From Spirochaetaceae bacterium (GTDB lineage: Bacteria > Spirochaetota > Leptospiria > Leptospirales > Leptonemataceae): a DNA stretch of 64,000 nt. Shown piece after piece: positions 57,401-64,000 of the stretch. The stretch covers positions 248,001 through 312,000 of the forward strand of contig PCBI01000017.1 in NCBI GenBank assembly GCA_002730875.1, written 5' to 3'. The first letter of the stretch is position 1. The number at the start of each line of letters is the position of its first letter. The position numbers and the translations under genes are program-made. The notes beneath the pieces were generated by a model. It was not told where the DNA came from. It did no database searches and saw nothing but the letters and a program-made list of their open reading frames with translations.

Positions 57401-57560
57401 CGGCCCGGGTGATGACCTGCACCTGAACGTTGGTAATGTCCGGCACAGCATCGATGGGTAGATATTTATACGAAAAGAAAGCCCCTGCAATCAATGCCAG
57501 GGCCAGAAGAATGGATGGCAGCGGTCTAAATACCGAAAAACGTAGAATTCTATCAAACAT
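54438..57560 (-). CDS. czcA: Heavy-metal efflux RND pump (CzcA/CusA type)
   Basis: A 1040-residue inner-membrane pump with the usual duplicated plan: TM1 at the N-terminus (LPSILLALALIAGAFFSYKYLPIDAVPDITNVQVQ), a large periplasmic loop, TM2-6, TM7, a second loop and TM8-12. The proton/metal motif in TM4 is DFGIIIDGAVIVID (Asp400, Asp406, Asp413), matching the D-D-E triad of CzcA with a conservative Asp for Glu. This places it in the zinc/cobalt/cadmium branch rather than the copper branch (inference). The ATG at 57560 has CGGAGGA just upstream. It is the last gene of the operon. Confidence 0.93.
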   Translation of the reverse strand: MFDRILRFSVFRPLPSILLALALIAGAFFSYKYLPIDAVPDITNVQVQVITRADSLDGETIEANVTYPIESAMGAVPDVQEVRSVTRYGLSVVTVIFEEGMDIYLARQLINEQLATLDLQGFQPRLGPIATGLGEIYHYSLDFKEPARDPQKRLEQLNRLRTIQEWDIKRRLLSLPGVAEVNTIGGYEEVYFVQPDPRKMERYGVHFDDIRRALQESNRNAGGGYIQQSANQLIVQGSGLIHSTEEIESLTLKQLPDLTSIAIGDVASVGLDREIRTGAGVINGEEAVLGTVFMLLGENSRTVASRVDSRIQQIREDLPEDVVLKTVYNRSYLVDGTIATVRENLMFGALLVVAVLLFLTGNIRAALIASAVIPLAMSATLISMYFTGVSANLMSLGALDFGIIIDGAVIVIDQCVHRVRQRSDAQGRLLSREEIREAVASASVEIRRAAGFGQIIILVVFLPIFALTGIEGKMFRPMAAAFCFALFAAFVLAFTVVPALAGIFLSSRRSRFDGLSGIMDSVYSVLLSRALQRRGLVLGVAGLLLLLGVLAFRGLGGEFIPQLYERAVAMQFVRPPSISLDASVKLERLSHRVIMEFPEVADVYTRVGAPEIATDPMGVNLADCNIMLKPRDQWPEVNGRVRTPDELRMALKQAVQSRIPGQRILMSQPIELRFNELLEGSRADLVLKIYGDDLEVLQSLSEKAAGILSGIPGAGSAEPETRGQIPIIRVEPKLAMLNSLGLSRKEVLDTLEMGMGGLDTGHLYRGARRFPIRIRLSEEDRSLESLRTLPVGVTESDTEPLGKLARIYESKTFEMIKRDSMQRRGAILLNPETDDISGLVERADLALRESLELPEGYYMEWGGSFKNLQAARSRLSVVAPVAFLVVALMIYSAFRDWLRTLLVLTGVPFALVGGVLALFLSGQSLSISASVGFIALFGISVLNGVVLMSRYRDLSDTGMTGVDLATTGARSRLRAVTMTALTDIFGFMPMMLATGLGAEVQRPLATVVVGGVLSSSFVILFFFPVVHSMLEPFFKTEKGP

Positions 57561-57630
57561 GAGTCCTCCGAAAAAATACATTCGTGCGTATCTGTTGTGC
57601 CATGATAAAGCTCAAGGCCTCTGGCCAAGT

Positions 57631-58512
57631 TCAATGACCATGACCGGAGCCAGAAGCGCCAAAAGCCTCCAGCAACGCCAGGTGGACCAGGTCTGCATTC
57701 TTTACAACCAGGCGAAGGTTGGAGAAGTCTAGCTCGCCAGGACGCTTCAATGCCTGGATCTTTGCTCCAGGATTTCCTTCCAGTAGTACCGGAAAGATCC
57801 TGGATTGCTTTTGGACATATACCAGAGTTGCATACCCCACATACACTCTGGCCTCCCCGGGGATGCTTTCAGGGCCATACTGTCCAGGATCAGAGAATCG
57901 AATTTCGCAGGTTTCTATGGCGCGATCGGCAAGAACAATGCCGGTATGTTCATCCGCTTCCAGAACTGCCATGTCAGTGCCATAACTATTGTGCGATCCA
58001 TGGTTATCATGGTCGTCATGCCCCTGCTGATCATGGCTACTATCGCTGTCCTGATCACTATGGCGGTTCGGGGGGCCACCCCTGGCTTCAGTCTCCAACT
58101 CCGGTGAATGCTTCCCGGTATCTTTGTTACCATCGGGCAGCGACGAATCCTTGCCTTCAGGAGACGGTGCGTTGCGCACACTGGATGATGGATTCGATTC
58201 GGATTCGCTATTGCCGCCCGGACCGCATGCGAACACAGAAAGCAGAGCCAGCACTGACAGTAATCCACAGGCCACAAAGCTACGAAGACAGGATGATTCG
58301 CTGTTTATTCCGGGTAATGTACCAATAAAGGGCCGGTGACTCTTCGCAGACAATCCGCGAACCAATTGCCGGTGGCTCTTCAGAGGCAAGCCGCGAATCA
58401 ATTGCCGGTGGCTTTTCAGAGGCAAGCCGCGAATCAATTGCCGGTGGCTTTTCAGATTCACCCCCTCTTTCAAAGGCCAGTCCCTTCTATTTGATTGAAT
58501 TGATGATTTCAT
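57631..58512 (-). CDS. Short His-rich lipoprotein in place of CzcB
   Basis: A 293-residue frame between czcC and czcA, where the membrane-fusion protein CzcB (about 400 residues) is expected. From the N-terminus: four 12-residue repeats (20-67), a signal peptide ending in a lipobox (SVFAC, Cys96), a Ser/Asp/Pro-rich region and His/Asp-rich stretch (146-180), then a domain (about 185-293) whose end (ATLVYVQKQSRIFPVLLEG and the terminal GSGHGH) resembles only the C-terminal domain of CzcB. The helical hairpin and lipoyl domains are absent. The ATG at 58512 overlaps czcC by 26 bases; I find no ATG closer to the signal peptide. It may be a reduced adaptor or a metal chaperone. Confidence 0.65.
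   Translation of the reverse strand: MKSSIQSNRRDWPLKEGVNLKSHRQLIRGLPLKSHRQLIRGLPLKSHRQLVRGLSAKSHRPFIGTLPGINSESSCLRSFVACGLLSVLALLSVFACGPGGNSESESNPSSSVRNAPSPEGKDSSLPDGNKDTGKHSPELETEARGGPPNRHSDQDSDSSHDQQGHDDHDNHGSHNSYGTDMAVLEADEHTGIVLADRAIETCEIRFSDPGQYGPESIPGEARVYVGYATLVYVQKQSRIFPVLLEGNPGAKIQALKRPGELDFSNLRLVVKNADLVHLALLEAFGASGSGHGH
58312..58455. repeat. 36-bp tandem repeat, four units
   Basis: Four consecutive 36-base units; the two furthest from the signal-peptide-coding part are nearly identical and the others progressively diverged. In the minus-strand frame each unit encodes a 12-residue peptide close to LKSHRQLIRGLP. No unique spacers separate the units, so it is not a CRISPR array. Confidence 0.92.
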
Positions 58513-59893
58513 CTTCCAGTATCCTCCCGCTCAGTGCATAGCCTCTCCAGAGCATTCCCAGGGCTCTTAGCTGGGCTGCATGGTATTGATGCACGTGCTC
58601 ACCGTAACTTCGATGGAATTCCACCAGCAGGGCTGGACTGAGCAGTCCCCTTCGCATATAACCCAGCACTGCGTATCGCCTACCTTCCAGGGATCCCATC
58701 GAGGGGTTGCTCTTAAGCCCCTGCACATGCTGCCGATAGGAACGCACCAGATAGGCATACTCCCTTTCGATAGAAGTTCTGGTAACTCTCCGGTGAATTT
58801 CTGAATTCTTCTTTCTGGCTTTTGCCTGGTCTTTCTGTGCCGAGTATTGATTGTACAGTGGCAGGGTAATGGATAAACTCACACCCAGGTTGGACTGCGT
58901 TTCGGTACCGGAAAACAGTCCACCGGCAGGTTGTTCCTGCAGCGTGAACCGGGGCCCTATGGAAAAATCCGGCCAGTGGCGATTGGATTCCAGTCTATAC
59001 TCGTAGGTTGCTCGAGCCACTACCTGATCGGCTCTGGCCATTTCCAGACTGTTCTGAAATTCTTCGGGAAGATCCGGCCAACGTTCTGGATGCCCGGCCG
59101 CAATTCGCCGGAGATCGGAATCGCTGAGATCCCGGCCCGTACTAAGTTCAAGGCTTTGACGGATTCTATTTCTTCTATCCAGAAGTTCCAGCTTCTGTTG
59201 CTTCAAGGAATCTCTGGCCATCATGTAGGTAAACAGGCTGGTGTTCTGGTTCGCATCCCGGGAAGGCAGCCGATACAGCCGATAGATAGCTCCGTTGAAG
59301 GCGGCGATGGTTTCCTCCAGGTATTCTTGTTCTTCCTGGATATGCTCCAGACGATAAAGCATCATTACGGTTGTAAGCACCGTATTCTGCCGGGTGATCT
59401 CCCATTCCAGGGCCGCCTTTCGAACGCTCGATTGTGCGGCATCGGTACGCAACTGCCTGCGATCCCCTAATTCTATGATGTGCCTGTATTGCAGTTCGGC
59501 AGACCGCTGACCGAACATATAGTTTCCCTCTAAACGGGGATTGGGCACGTTGTCCGCAACATCCAGAGCTGCCTGACTTTCCCGGAATTCCAGCCTGGCC
59601 TGGAGTATGGAAGGATCATTTCCCAGAGCACAACGAACGACGTCTGCAGGTCCCTTTAGTTCGCAGGGCCTTTCATTATACGAGTAAACGTTCGCGGGGG
59701 CTTCCTGGATGGATTCATGAGTGTCTTCTGACCGGGGTGAATCTTTCCCCGAGTCATGTGCTGAATCAGTGTTTGAACCGGTCATTTCCCGGGATATGCC
59801 CCGGGACGAATCCTCGGGCTCCTCTGCTGGAGCCATTTCGACCCGGAGACAAAAGAGTATCGTTAGGGCCATGGCCCCTCGTTTAATGTGCAT
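58487..59893 (-). CDS. czcC: CzcC-type outer-membrane efflux protein
   Basis: A 468-residue TolC/CzcC-family channel subunit. A signal peptide (1-23) is followed by an acidic Ser/Asp-rich spacer (about 25-70), then two repeated helical-barrel units: ALGNDPSILQARLEFRESQAALDVADNVPNPRLEG and, after the middle, NRHWPDFSIGPRFTLQEQ with SLSITLPLYNQYSAQKDQAKA. It would form the exit duct for the RND pump. A perfect Shine-Dalgarno (AGGAGGAAACT) precedes the ATG. It follows a small exported protein gene by 31 bases. Confidence 0.9.
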   Translation of the reverse strand: MHIKRGAMALTILFCLRVEMAPAEEPEDSSRGISREMTGSNTDSAHDSGKDSPRSEDTHESIQEAPANVYSYNERPCELKGPADVVRCALGNDPSILQARLEFRESQAALDVADNVPNPRLEGNYMFGQRSAELQYRHIIELGDRRQLRTDAAQSSVRKAALEWEITRQNTVLTTVMMLYRLEHIQEEQEYLEETIAAFNGAIYRLYRLPSRDANQNTSLFTYMMARDSLKQQKLELLDRRNRIRQSLELSTGRDLSDSDLRRIAAGHPERWPDLPEEFQNSLEMARADQVVARATYEYRLESNRHWPDFSIGPRFTLQEQPAGGLFSGTETQSNLGVSLSITLPLYNQYSAQKDQAKARKKNSEIHRRVTRTSIEREYAYLVRSYRQHVQGLKSNPSMGSLEGRRYAVLGYMRRGLLSPALLVEFHRSYGEHVHQYHAAQLRALGMLWRGYALSGRILEDEIINSIK

Positions 59894-59924
59894 AGTTTCC
59901 TCCTGTTAGATCGACTGAATGAAT

Positions 59925-60410
59925 TCAGCCAACAGGAGGGCCCTGAGCGTAAGGTAGCTGCCTATCCAGTGCCGTAGCAGAAATCCCGGGGCCGGGGATT
60001 ACCCGCGTTGTTTCCAGGGAAACGGGCGGTGCGGACCAGGGCAAGGCCAGAAACGCTGAACTCAATGCAGGCCCGTCCTGGATCCAGGACCCCTCCTCCA
60101 GAAGATGGGCAAGCAGGCTTTCCGGCTTGCACGTCTCAAAGCCACAATGTACCGAAGCCGTTAGATAGGATATAACGGAGACAGAGCTGGCAGCGCTACC
60201 GGGTTGCGGATCACCGGGCCGGTGCCGCAGCGCATTTTCGGTGGGTGAATCATTGAGCTCGATGACTCCGTTCGCCGTAGCATAGAGACGGGAACCGTCC
60301 ATCGACTCCAGTGCATTCCACTGTCTATGGCAGCCTTCCAGAGCCGCTCCATAGAATACGAATAATACCAGAAGCAGCCGGGCCACAGATTGTCTCCAAT
60401 GAGACGCCAT
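59925..60410 (-). CDS. Small exported protein leading the RND operon
   Basis: A 161-residue protein with a signal peptide (8-25) that may end in a lipobox (AALEGC, Cys27). The mature part is Ser/Pro/Ala-rich with three more Cys (one in the pattern HCGFETC) and little predicted structure. No family recognised. Its position as first gene before czcC suggests a role in metal sensing or handling. The ribosome site is weak. Confidence 0.6.
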   Translation of the reverse strand: MASHWRQSVARLLLVLFVFYGAALEGCHRQWNALESMDGSRLYATANGVIELNDSPTENALRHRPGDPQPGSAASSVSVISYLTASVHCGFETCKPESLLAHLLEEGSWIQDGPALSSAFLALPWSAPPVSLETTRVIPGPGISATALDRQLPYAQGPPVG

Positions 60411-60802
60411 CCAATTAGAGTCTGTCAGTTCGGTGCTCCTGACAATGACCTTTTTCCGGCGATACCAATTCCTGCACGAGATAGTAAATTTAGTATTCTG
60501 GAATATCTTTCATGAAACCATGTTTCCAGGCTCATTTGAGCGATGAACCAATGAGGCTGGCGAAGACAGCTATTAAAGAATCAATAAGACCGCCTGTCCG
60601 AGGGTAAGATTAGCCCCGTAATGCAAATGGTCGCTGAATCATTCCTGGCCCACACAGCTTGCCGGTTCGGGGCAGGTCCGGCCGGTCTTTCGTCCCGGGA
60701 GCCTTGCCGAGATAAACTCCCGTATCGGAGCTCACATGTAGACGAATTGGCCCCAGGCAGGGGCCATCATTATTTCACCGGCTTCGCCTTTGAAAGGGCG
60801 AC
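60411..60802. other. Intergenic region upstream of the RND operon
   Basis: These 392 bases hold no gene that I can support. The part next to the small exported gene (60411-60600) is the AT-richest stretch in the area and probably carries the operon promoter and metal-responsive operator, but I could not identify either with confidence. pepA ends at its right edge. Confidence 0.45.
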
Positions 60803-62506
60803 TTAAGCCCCGATCAAGTCTTCCATAAACTGATTGAGCAGCCTTACGCCCCAGCCGGTGGCTCCTTTGGACTGGCCACCTTTTACGTTGGAGCGCCAGG
60901 CGGTGCCAGCGATATCGAAGTGCGCCCAGGGAATATGCGGATCTACGAATTTTGAAAGAAACCTCATAGCGGTAACAGTTCCCGCTGCCCGCCCGGCAAT
61001 GTTGCGAGTGTCGGCGATATCGGACTTTAATCCTTCATCGTAAATCTGCCAGTGCGGAAGTCGCCAGGTTCTTTCCAGACTCTTTCGCGATGCTGTATCG
61101 ATCCTTCCCGCCAGGGCATCGGAGCCGGAAAGAACGGCGGTGGCCTCATGCCCCAGAGCAATGATGCAGGCTCCGGTAAGAGTGGCAAAGTCCATCAGAA
61201 TTGTGGGCGAGTAGTTTTTGCAGGCATAGGAAAGCACATCGCCCAGAACCAATCGACCTTCAGCATCGGTGTTCTGGATCTCTACGGTAGTTCCGTTGTA
61301 GGCGGTATATACGTCCCCGGGTTTGATCGCATTGCCGTCCGGCATGTTTTCGGCGAGGCCTATCAGGGTAACCACGGAGATAGGAAGCTTTCGCAAGGCG
61401 GCGCTGGCAATGGCATGGACGGCCAGAGCGGCGCCGCACATATCGAATTTCATCTCATGCATCTCGGCCGGTGGCTTCAGGGAAATGCCGCCAGTATCGA
61501 ATGTAATTCCCTTACCTACCAGGGCCAGCTTTCCCGATACCCTGGCCCGCGTGGGAGTGTATTCCAGAACAATCATCCTGGGGGGGATGACCGAACCTTT
61601 TCCCACTGCGATGATGCCGCCACAGCCCATTTTCTCCAGTTGAGCGGCCTGGTAGACCTTCACCTTAAGACCGGTATCTCTTGCCAGTCCTCGGACGTAT
61701 TGCTCGAACTGTGCGGGATCCATATAGTTGCCGGGCATGGCTGCGATGCGTCTGGCGCCATTGGTGCATCTTGCCAGGATTTCGCCTCGTTTCATGGCTT
61801 CCCGGATGCCGGCGCGGTCGGCGCCGGTCACATGGATGGCTACCTCGGGAACAGTAGGAGCGCTCTTGCCGCTTCTGGAGGTCTTTTGTTCGGAGTTCCG
61901 GCCCTTCTTCAGGAGATCCATGGAATCGATTCCGATGCAAAGCGCGGCCACCGATTGGCTTACAGCTTCCGCCCAGTCATAGGGGCCACGAAAATCAGGA
62001 TACTTTGGCTCTTCGGACTCTTCCTTTGTTTCTGCGGATCCGGTTCGTGCGGATTTTTTTAGATGCTTAACTTCTCGCGTGGCTCGCGGAGCCAATAGCG
62101 GATCCAGTTCAGGATTACTGTAGAGATTTCCGTAGTTTTCCATGGCATGGACCAGTTCCTGTGAGAAAGCCAGTATCCATTTCTTATTTTCGCAGTCCTT
62201 GAGGTTGGACGCGAACTTGAGCAGTGATGAATGCAGATTGTCCGGGTGGAATGATTCCGCTTTTCCGACGCCGATCAGGATCAAGCCTTCCGAGCTTATG
62301 TCCAGCACGGAGCCGGTCTTTCCGCTGAAAGTTCCCTGCGAAAGTTGCCGTTGCAGGCGTTCGCGCATCTCGGGCTTCCGCAGAAAAGCGGTAATCGTGT
62401 CCGCTTCGGGCTTTTCCAGGACAGGCAGGATCGTGGTTACGCGGTCTTCCGCCGGTTGGTCGGCTACGTTGAATCGGATGGAATTTTCTTCGAAACGTAC
62501 GGTCAT
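60803..62506 (-). CDS. pepA: Leucyl aminopeptidase (M17)
   Basis: A 567-residue cytosolic zinc/manganese aminopeptidase. The M17 signature NTDAEGRLVLGD begins at residue 412 and includes the metal ligands Asp414 and Glu416; GKGITFDTGGISLKP gives the Lys and Asp of the other site, and Arg418 binds bicarbonate. It is about 70 residues longer than usual because of two Ser/Lys/Glu-rich insertions (141-170 and 201-219) at the junction between the N-terminal and catalytic domains. Its ATG overlaps the stop of the peroxiredoxin gene (TAATG), so the two are co-translated. Confidence 0.96.
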   Translation of the reverse strand: MTVRFEENSIRFNVADQPAEDRVTTILPVLEKPEADTITAFLRKPEMRERLQRQLSQGTFSGKTGSVLDISSEGLILIGVGKAESFHPDNLHSSLLKFASNLKDCENKKWILAFSQELVHAMENYGNLYSNPELDPLLAPRATREVKHLKKSARTGSAETKEESEEPKYPDFRGPYDWAEAVSQSVAALCIGIDSMDLLKKGRNSEQKTSRSGKSAPTVPEVAIHVTGADRAGIREAMKRGEILARCTNGARRIAAMPGNYMDPAQFEQYVRGLARDTGLKVKVYQAAQLEKMGCGGIIAVGKGSVIPPRMIVLEYTPTRARVSGKLALVGKGITFDTGGISLKPPAEMHEMKFDMCGAALAVHAIASAALRKLPISVVTLIGLAENMPDGNAIKPGDVYTAYNGTTVEIQNTDAEGRLVLGDVLSYACKNYSPTILMDFATLTGACIIALGHEATAVLSGSDALAGRIDTASRKSLERTWRLPHWQIYDEGLKSDIADTRNIAGRAAGTVTAMRFLSKFVDPHIPWAHFDIAGTAWRSNVKGGQSKGATGWGVRLLNQFMEDLIGA

Positions 62507-62979
62507 TATTTGGCTCCTTTAATCGCTTCCATAACTTCTTTTGTATGATTATCGACTTTTACCTTTGGCCAGGCCCGAATCACTTTTAGATCGGAATCCA
62601 ACACTAAAGTAGCTCTTTGAATACCCATGAATTTTTTTCCGTACATATTCTTTTCGGTCCAGACGCCGAACTGCTGGCACAATTCCGAGGATTCATCCGA
62701 GATTAATGGAAAGTTGATGGATTGCTTTGCGATGAACTTCTGATGCGATTCGACGGAATCGGCGCTAACGCCCACCACATTGTAGCCCAGCTTTTTTATA
62801 TCGCCATTGTGATCGCGGAAGGAACAGGCTTCTTTGGTGCAGCCCGGAGTGTTGTCCCTGGGATAGAAATAGAGCACCAGACCTTTCTTTCCGGCCAGAT
62901 CCTTTAGTCTCTTCTTGCTTCCGTCTTCCAGAATGACACTTTGATTCTTTGCCTTAAACCCCTCTTCTACTACGCTCAT
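62506..62979 (-). CDS. bcp: Thioredoxin-dependent peroxiredoxin (Bcp/PrxQ)
   Basis: A 157-residue peroxiredoxin that reduces hydroperoxides. The peroxidatic Cys47 and resolving Cys52 are in the PrxQ motif DNTPGCTKEACSF. The start at 62979 is preceded by GGAG with eight-base spacing; the frame extends six codons further. Thioredoxin reductase, encoded divergently at 63707, would recycle it through thioredoxin. Confidence 0.96.
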   Translation of the reverse strand: MSVVEEGFKAKNQSVILEDGSKKRLKDLAGKKGLVLYFYPRDNTPGCTKEACSFRDHNGDIKKLGYNVVGVSADSVESHQKFIAKQSINFPLISDESSELCQQFGVWTEKNMYGKKFMGIQRATLVLDSDLKVIRAWPKVKVDNHTKEVMEAIKGAK

Positions 62980-63013
62980 CTTCTTATCTCCGTCCAAATT
63001 TTTTTCCTGGTGG

Positions 63014-63262
63014 TCATCCCGGGTTACCAGAGTCTCTGACTACCAATGTCCCATGCCCTTCTGCCAAACGCATACCGGCCAACAGCTCGCTTTCCGGTTC
63101 TTCGGCGCCGAATCCAATTTCTCGCCACCTTAAAACCCGAGGCCTTCGCAGCAAAAAGACAGATCCCTTCCCGCGCTGCGACGAGGACGACGCCCTTCCG
63201 GTCCGCAGTTCGATTACCACTGCACAGGAAGGTAATAATCCTTCCCTGCAGTCAGTAATCAT
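63014..63262 (-). CDS. Small protein coupled to the DUF2203 gene
   Basis: An 82-residue frame whose ATG overlaps the DUF2203 stop (ATGA) and which ends 35 bases before the peroxiredoxin start. No family recognised; it is basic in the middle (RRPRVLRWREIGFG) and has a beta-rich C-terminal part. The coupling is the main reason to accept it; it could also be an unused frame. Confidence 0.45.
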   Translation of the reverse strand: MITDCREGLLPSCAVVIELRTGRASSSSQRGKGSVFLLRRPRVLRWREIGFGAEEPESELLAGMRLAEGHGTLVVRDSGNPG

Positions 63263-63621
63263 CAGAGATCCTCGGGATTATCCTCCGCTATTGGCCGCCT
63301 GCCGGCGAACCCTTCCTCATAGCCATGTTCAAAAGATAGGTTCTCTTCGCCATGATGCCAGCAATAGTATCCGGTACCATGATCAAAATCCACCAGCCAG
63401 GGCCCCTTCACTTCTACACCCATTTCCATTATGCTCATGGCCCAGCTCGCAATTATTTCCTGTAACCGCGCCTCTTGCTGCTCCTGCAGGTTCTCGGGCA
63501 GGATCTCAGTGCGAAGCCGTTGCTCCACCTGCTCAAACTGCTTCCTGGCCTCATGGGTAATTCGTTTGATCTCGGGCAACGCCGAGCGTGCCTCGCTTAG
63601 AGTCCAGATCTTCGGTTTCAC
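63262..63621 (-). CDS. DUF2203 family protein
   Basis: A 119-residue protein. It opens with WTLSEARSALPEIKRITHEARK and ends with VEVKGPWLVDFDHGTGYYCWHHGEENLSFEHGYEEGFAGRRPI, the two conserved blocks of DUF2203, whose function is unknown; a metal site (Cys/His/Glu) is likely. I start at the GTG at 63621, preceded by GGAAG, because the frame beyond it is antisense to trxB. Confidence 0.8.
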   Translation of the reverse strand: MKPKIWTLSEARSALPEIKRITHEARKQFEQVEQRLRTEILPENLQEQQEARLQEIIASWAMSIMEMGVEVKGPWLVDFDHGTGYYCWHHGEENLSFEHGYEEGFAGRRPIAEDNPEDL

Positions 63622-63706
63622 GAGGACAAACTTCCAGATCCCCGGCAAAGCAAAAGGAAAATAAAAAACCGGTGACGACAGGACCCGATCCCCGCTTTCT
63701 ATACAC

Positions 63707-64000
63707 ATGGCAGAAATACATGATGTTGTTATCATTGGTAGCGGACCGGCCGCCCACACGGCGGCCATCTACGCAGCCCGGGCTGAACTGAATCCGGTAC
63801 TCTATGAAGGCTTTATGGCCGGAGGGATTGCCGCGGGCGGTCAGCTTACCACCACCACCGATGTAGAGAACTTCCCTGGTTTCCCGGAAGGTATTTCCGG
63901 ACCGGAACTAATGGACAAGATGCGCGCCCAGTCCGTCCGATTCGGCACAAGGATCATTACCGAGACCATCGCAAAGGTGGACTTCTCGCAGAGGCCTTTT
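63707..64000 (+). CDS. trxB: Thioredoxin reductase, N-terminal part
   Basis: The first 98 codons of a flavoprotein that reduces thioredoxin with NADPH; the gene continues past the window. The FAD-binding loop is [22 protein letters not shown], and [23 protein letters not shown] is characteristic of TrxB. The redox Cys pair is beyond the window. It is divergent from the DUF2203 gene and close to the peroxiredoxin gene that needs it. Confidence 0.95.
   Translation, partial: MAEIHDVVIIGSGPAAHTAAIYAARAELNPVLYEGFMAGGIAAGGQLTTTTDVENFPGFPEGISGPELMDKMRAQSVRFGTRIITETIAKVDFSQRPF

Noticed and set aside
58312-58455. CRISPR-like 36-bp repeats
   Set aside because: Units are contiguous without spacers and lie in frame within a coding region.

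Overview
The window looks like a chromosomal segment of a spirochaete of the order Leptospirales. By eye it is moderately GC-rich (a little above half G+C), which fits Leptonema or Turneriella better than Leptospira; this placement is inference. Support comes from a very long coiled-coil protein of the spirochaete type (46931-49837), four large membrane sensors of the 7TM-DISM kind, SpoIIE-type phosphatases, several spirochaetal lipoproteins, and the large NAD-type glutamate dehydrogenase. The window opens inside lgt and closes inside trxB. I saw no rRNA, tRNA, CRISPR array, transposase or phage gene.

Layout. 1-3870: end of lgt, a ferritin-like protein, two secreted helical proteins separated by a 12-bp tandem repeat, and a STAS protein. 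4072-10613: glutamate dehydrogenase, convergent with a coupled ndk / polyprenyl synthase / tlyA operon. 10941-19945: housekeeping and small genes (gamma-carbonic-anhydrase-like protein, ychF, a receiver-like protein without its phospho-Asp, a metallo-beta-lactamase-fold protein, purT, a serine hydrolase). 19956-33766: a lipoprotein 7TM-phosphatase, PhzF, a lipid A-type acyltransferase, a hybrid kinase, several small membrane proteins, glpK and a GAF kinase. 33820-39019: rsgA overlapping two tandem 7TM kinase-like genes, both degenerate. 39205-42553: a lytic transglycosylase, a DUF350 protein, and a radical SAM / ArsM-like methyltransferase pair.

42554-43352 is the strangest part: about 800 bp without a credible gene, holding some eleven perfect or near-perfect small hairpins, mostly with three-base loops, plus two 89-bp direct repeats. 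It separates the methyltransferase from a citrate-synthase-like gene whose catalytic His is replaced by Glu. 43353-54346: that enzyme, a His-rich lipoprotein, recX, the coiled-coil giant, a 1055-residue sensor/pseudokinase/receiver/phosphatase, a PTPS-family protein and a DUF1858 protein. 54438-60410: a heavy-metal RND operon in which a short His-rich lipoprotein stands where the CzcB adaptor is expected. 60803-64000: pepA coupled to a peroxiredoxin, a DUF2203 pair, and trxB.

Two themes recur. Signalling is dense: two histidine kinases with intact motifs, two proteins with His-to-Gln in the phospho-acceptor site, one kinase-like protein that also lost its ATPase motifs, two PP2C/SpoIIE phosphatases, a STAS target and a pseudo-receiver. 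Low-complexity Ser/Gly/Pro/Glu insertions or extensions also occur in otherwise conserved proteins (ferritin-like, GAF kinase, RecX, PepA, RND lipoprotein).
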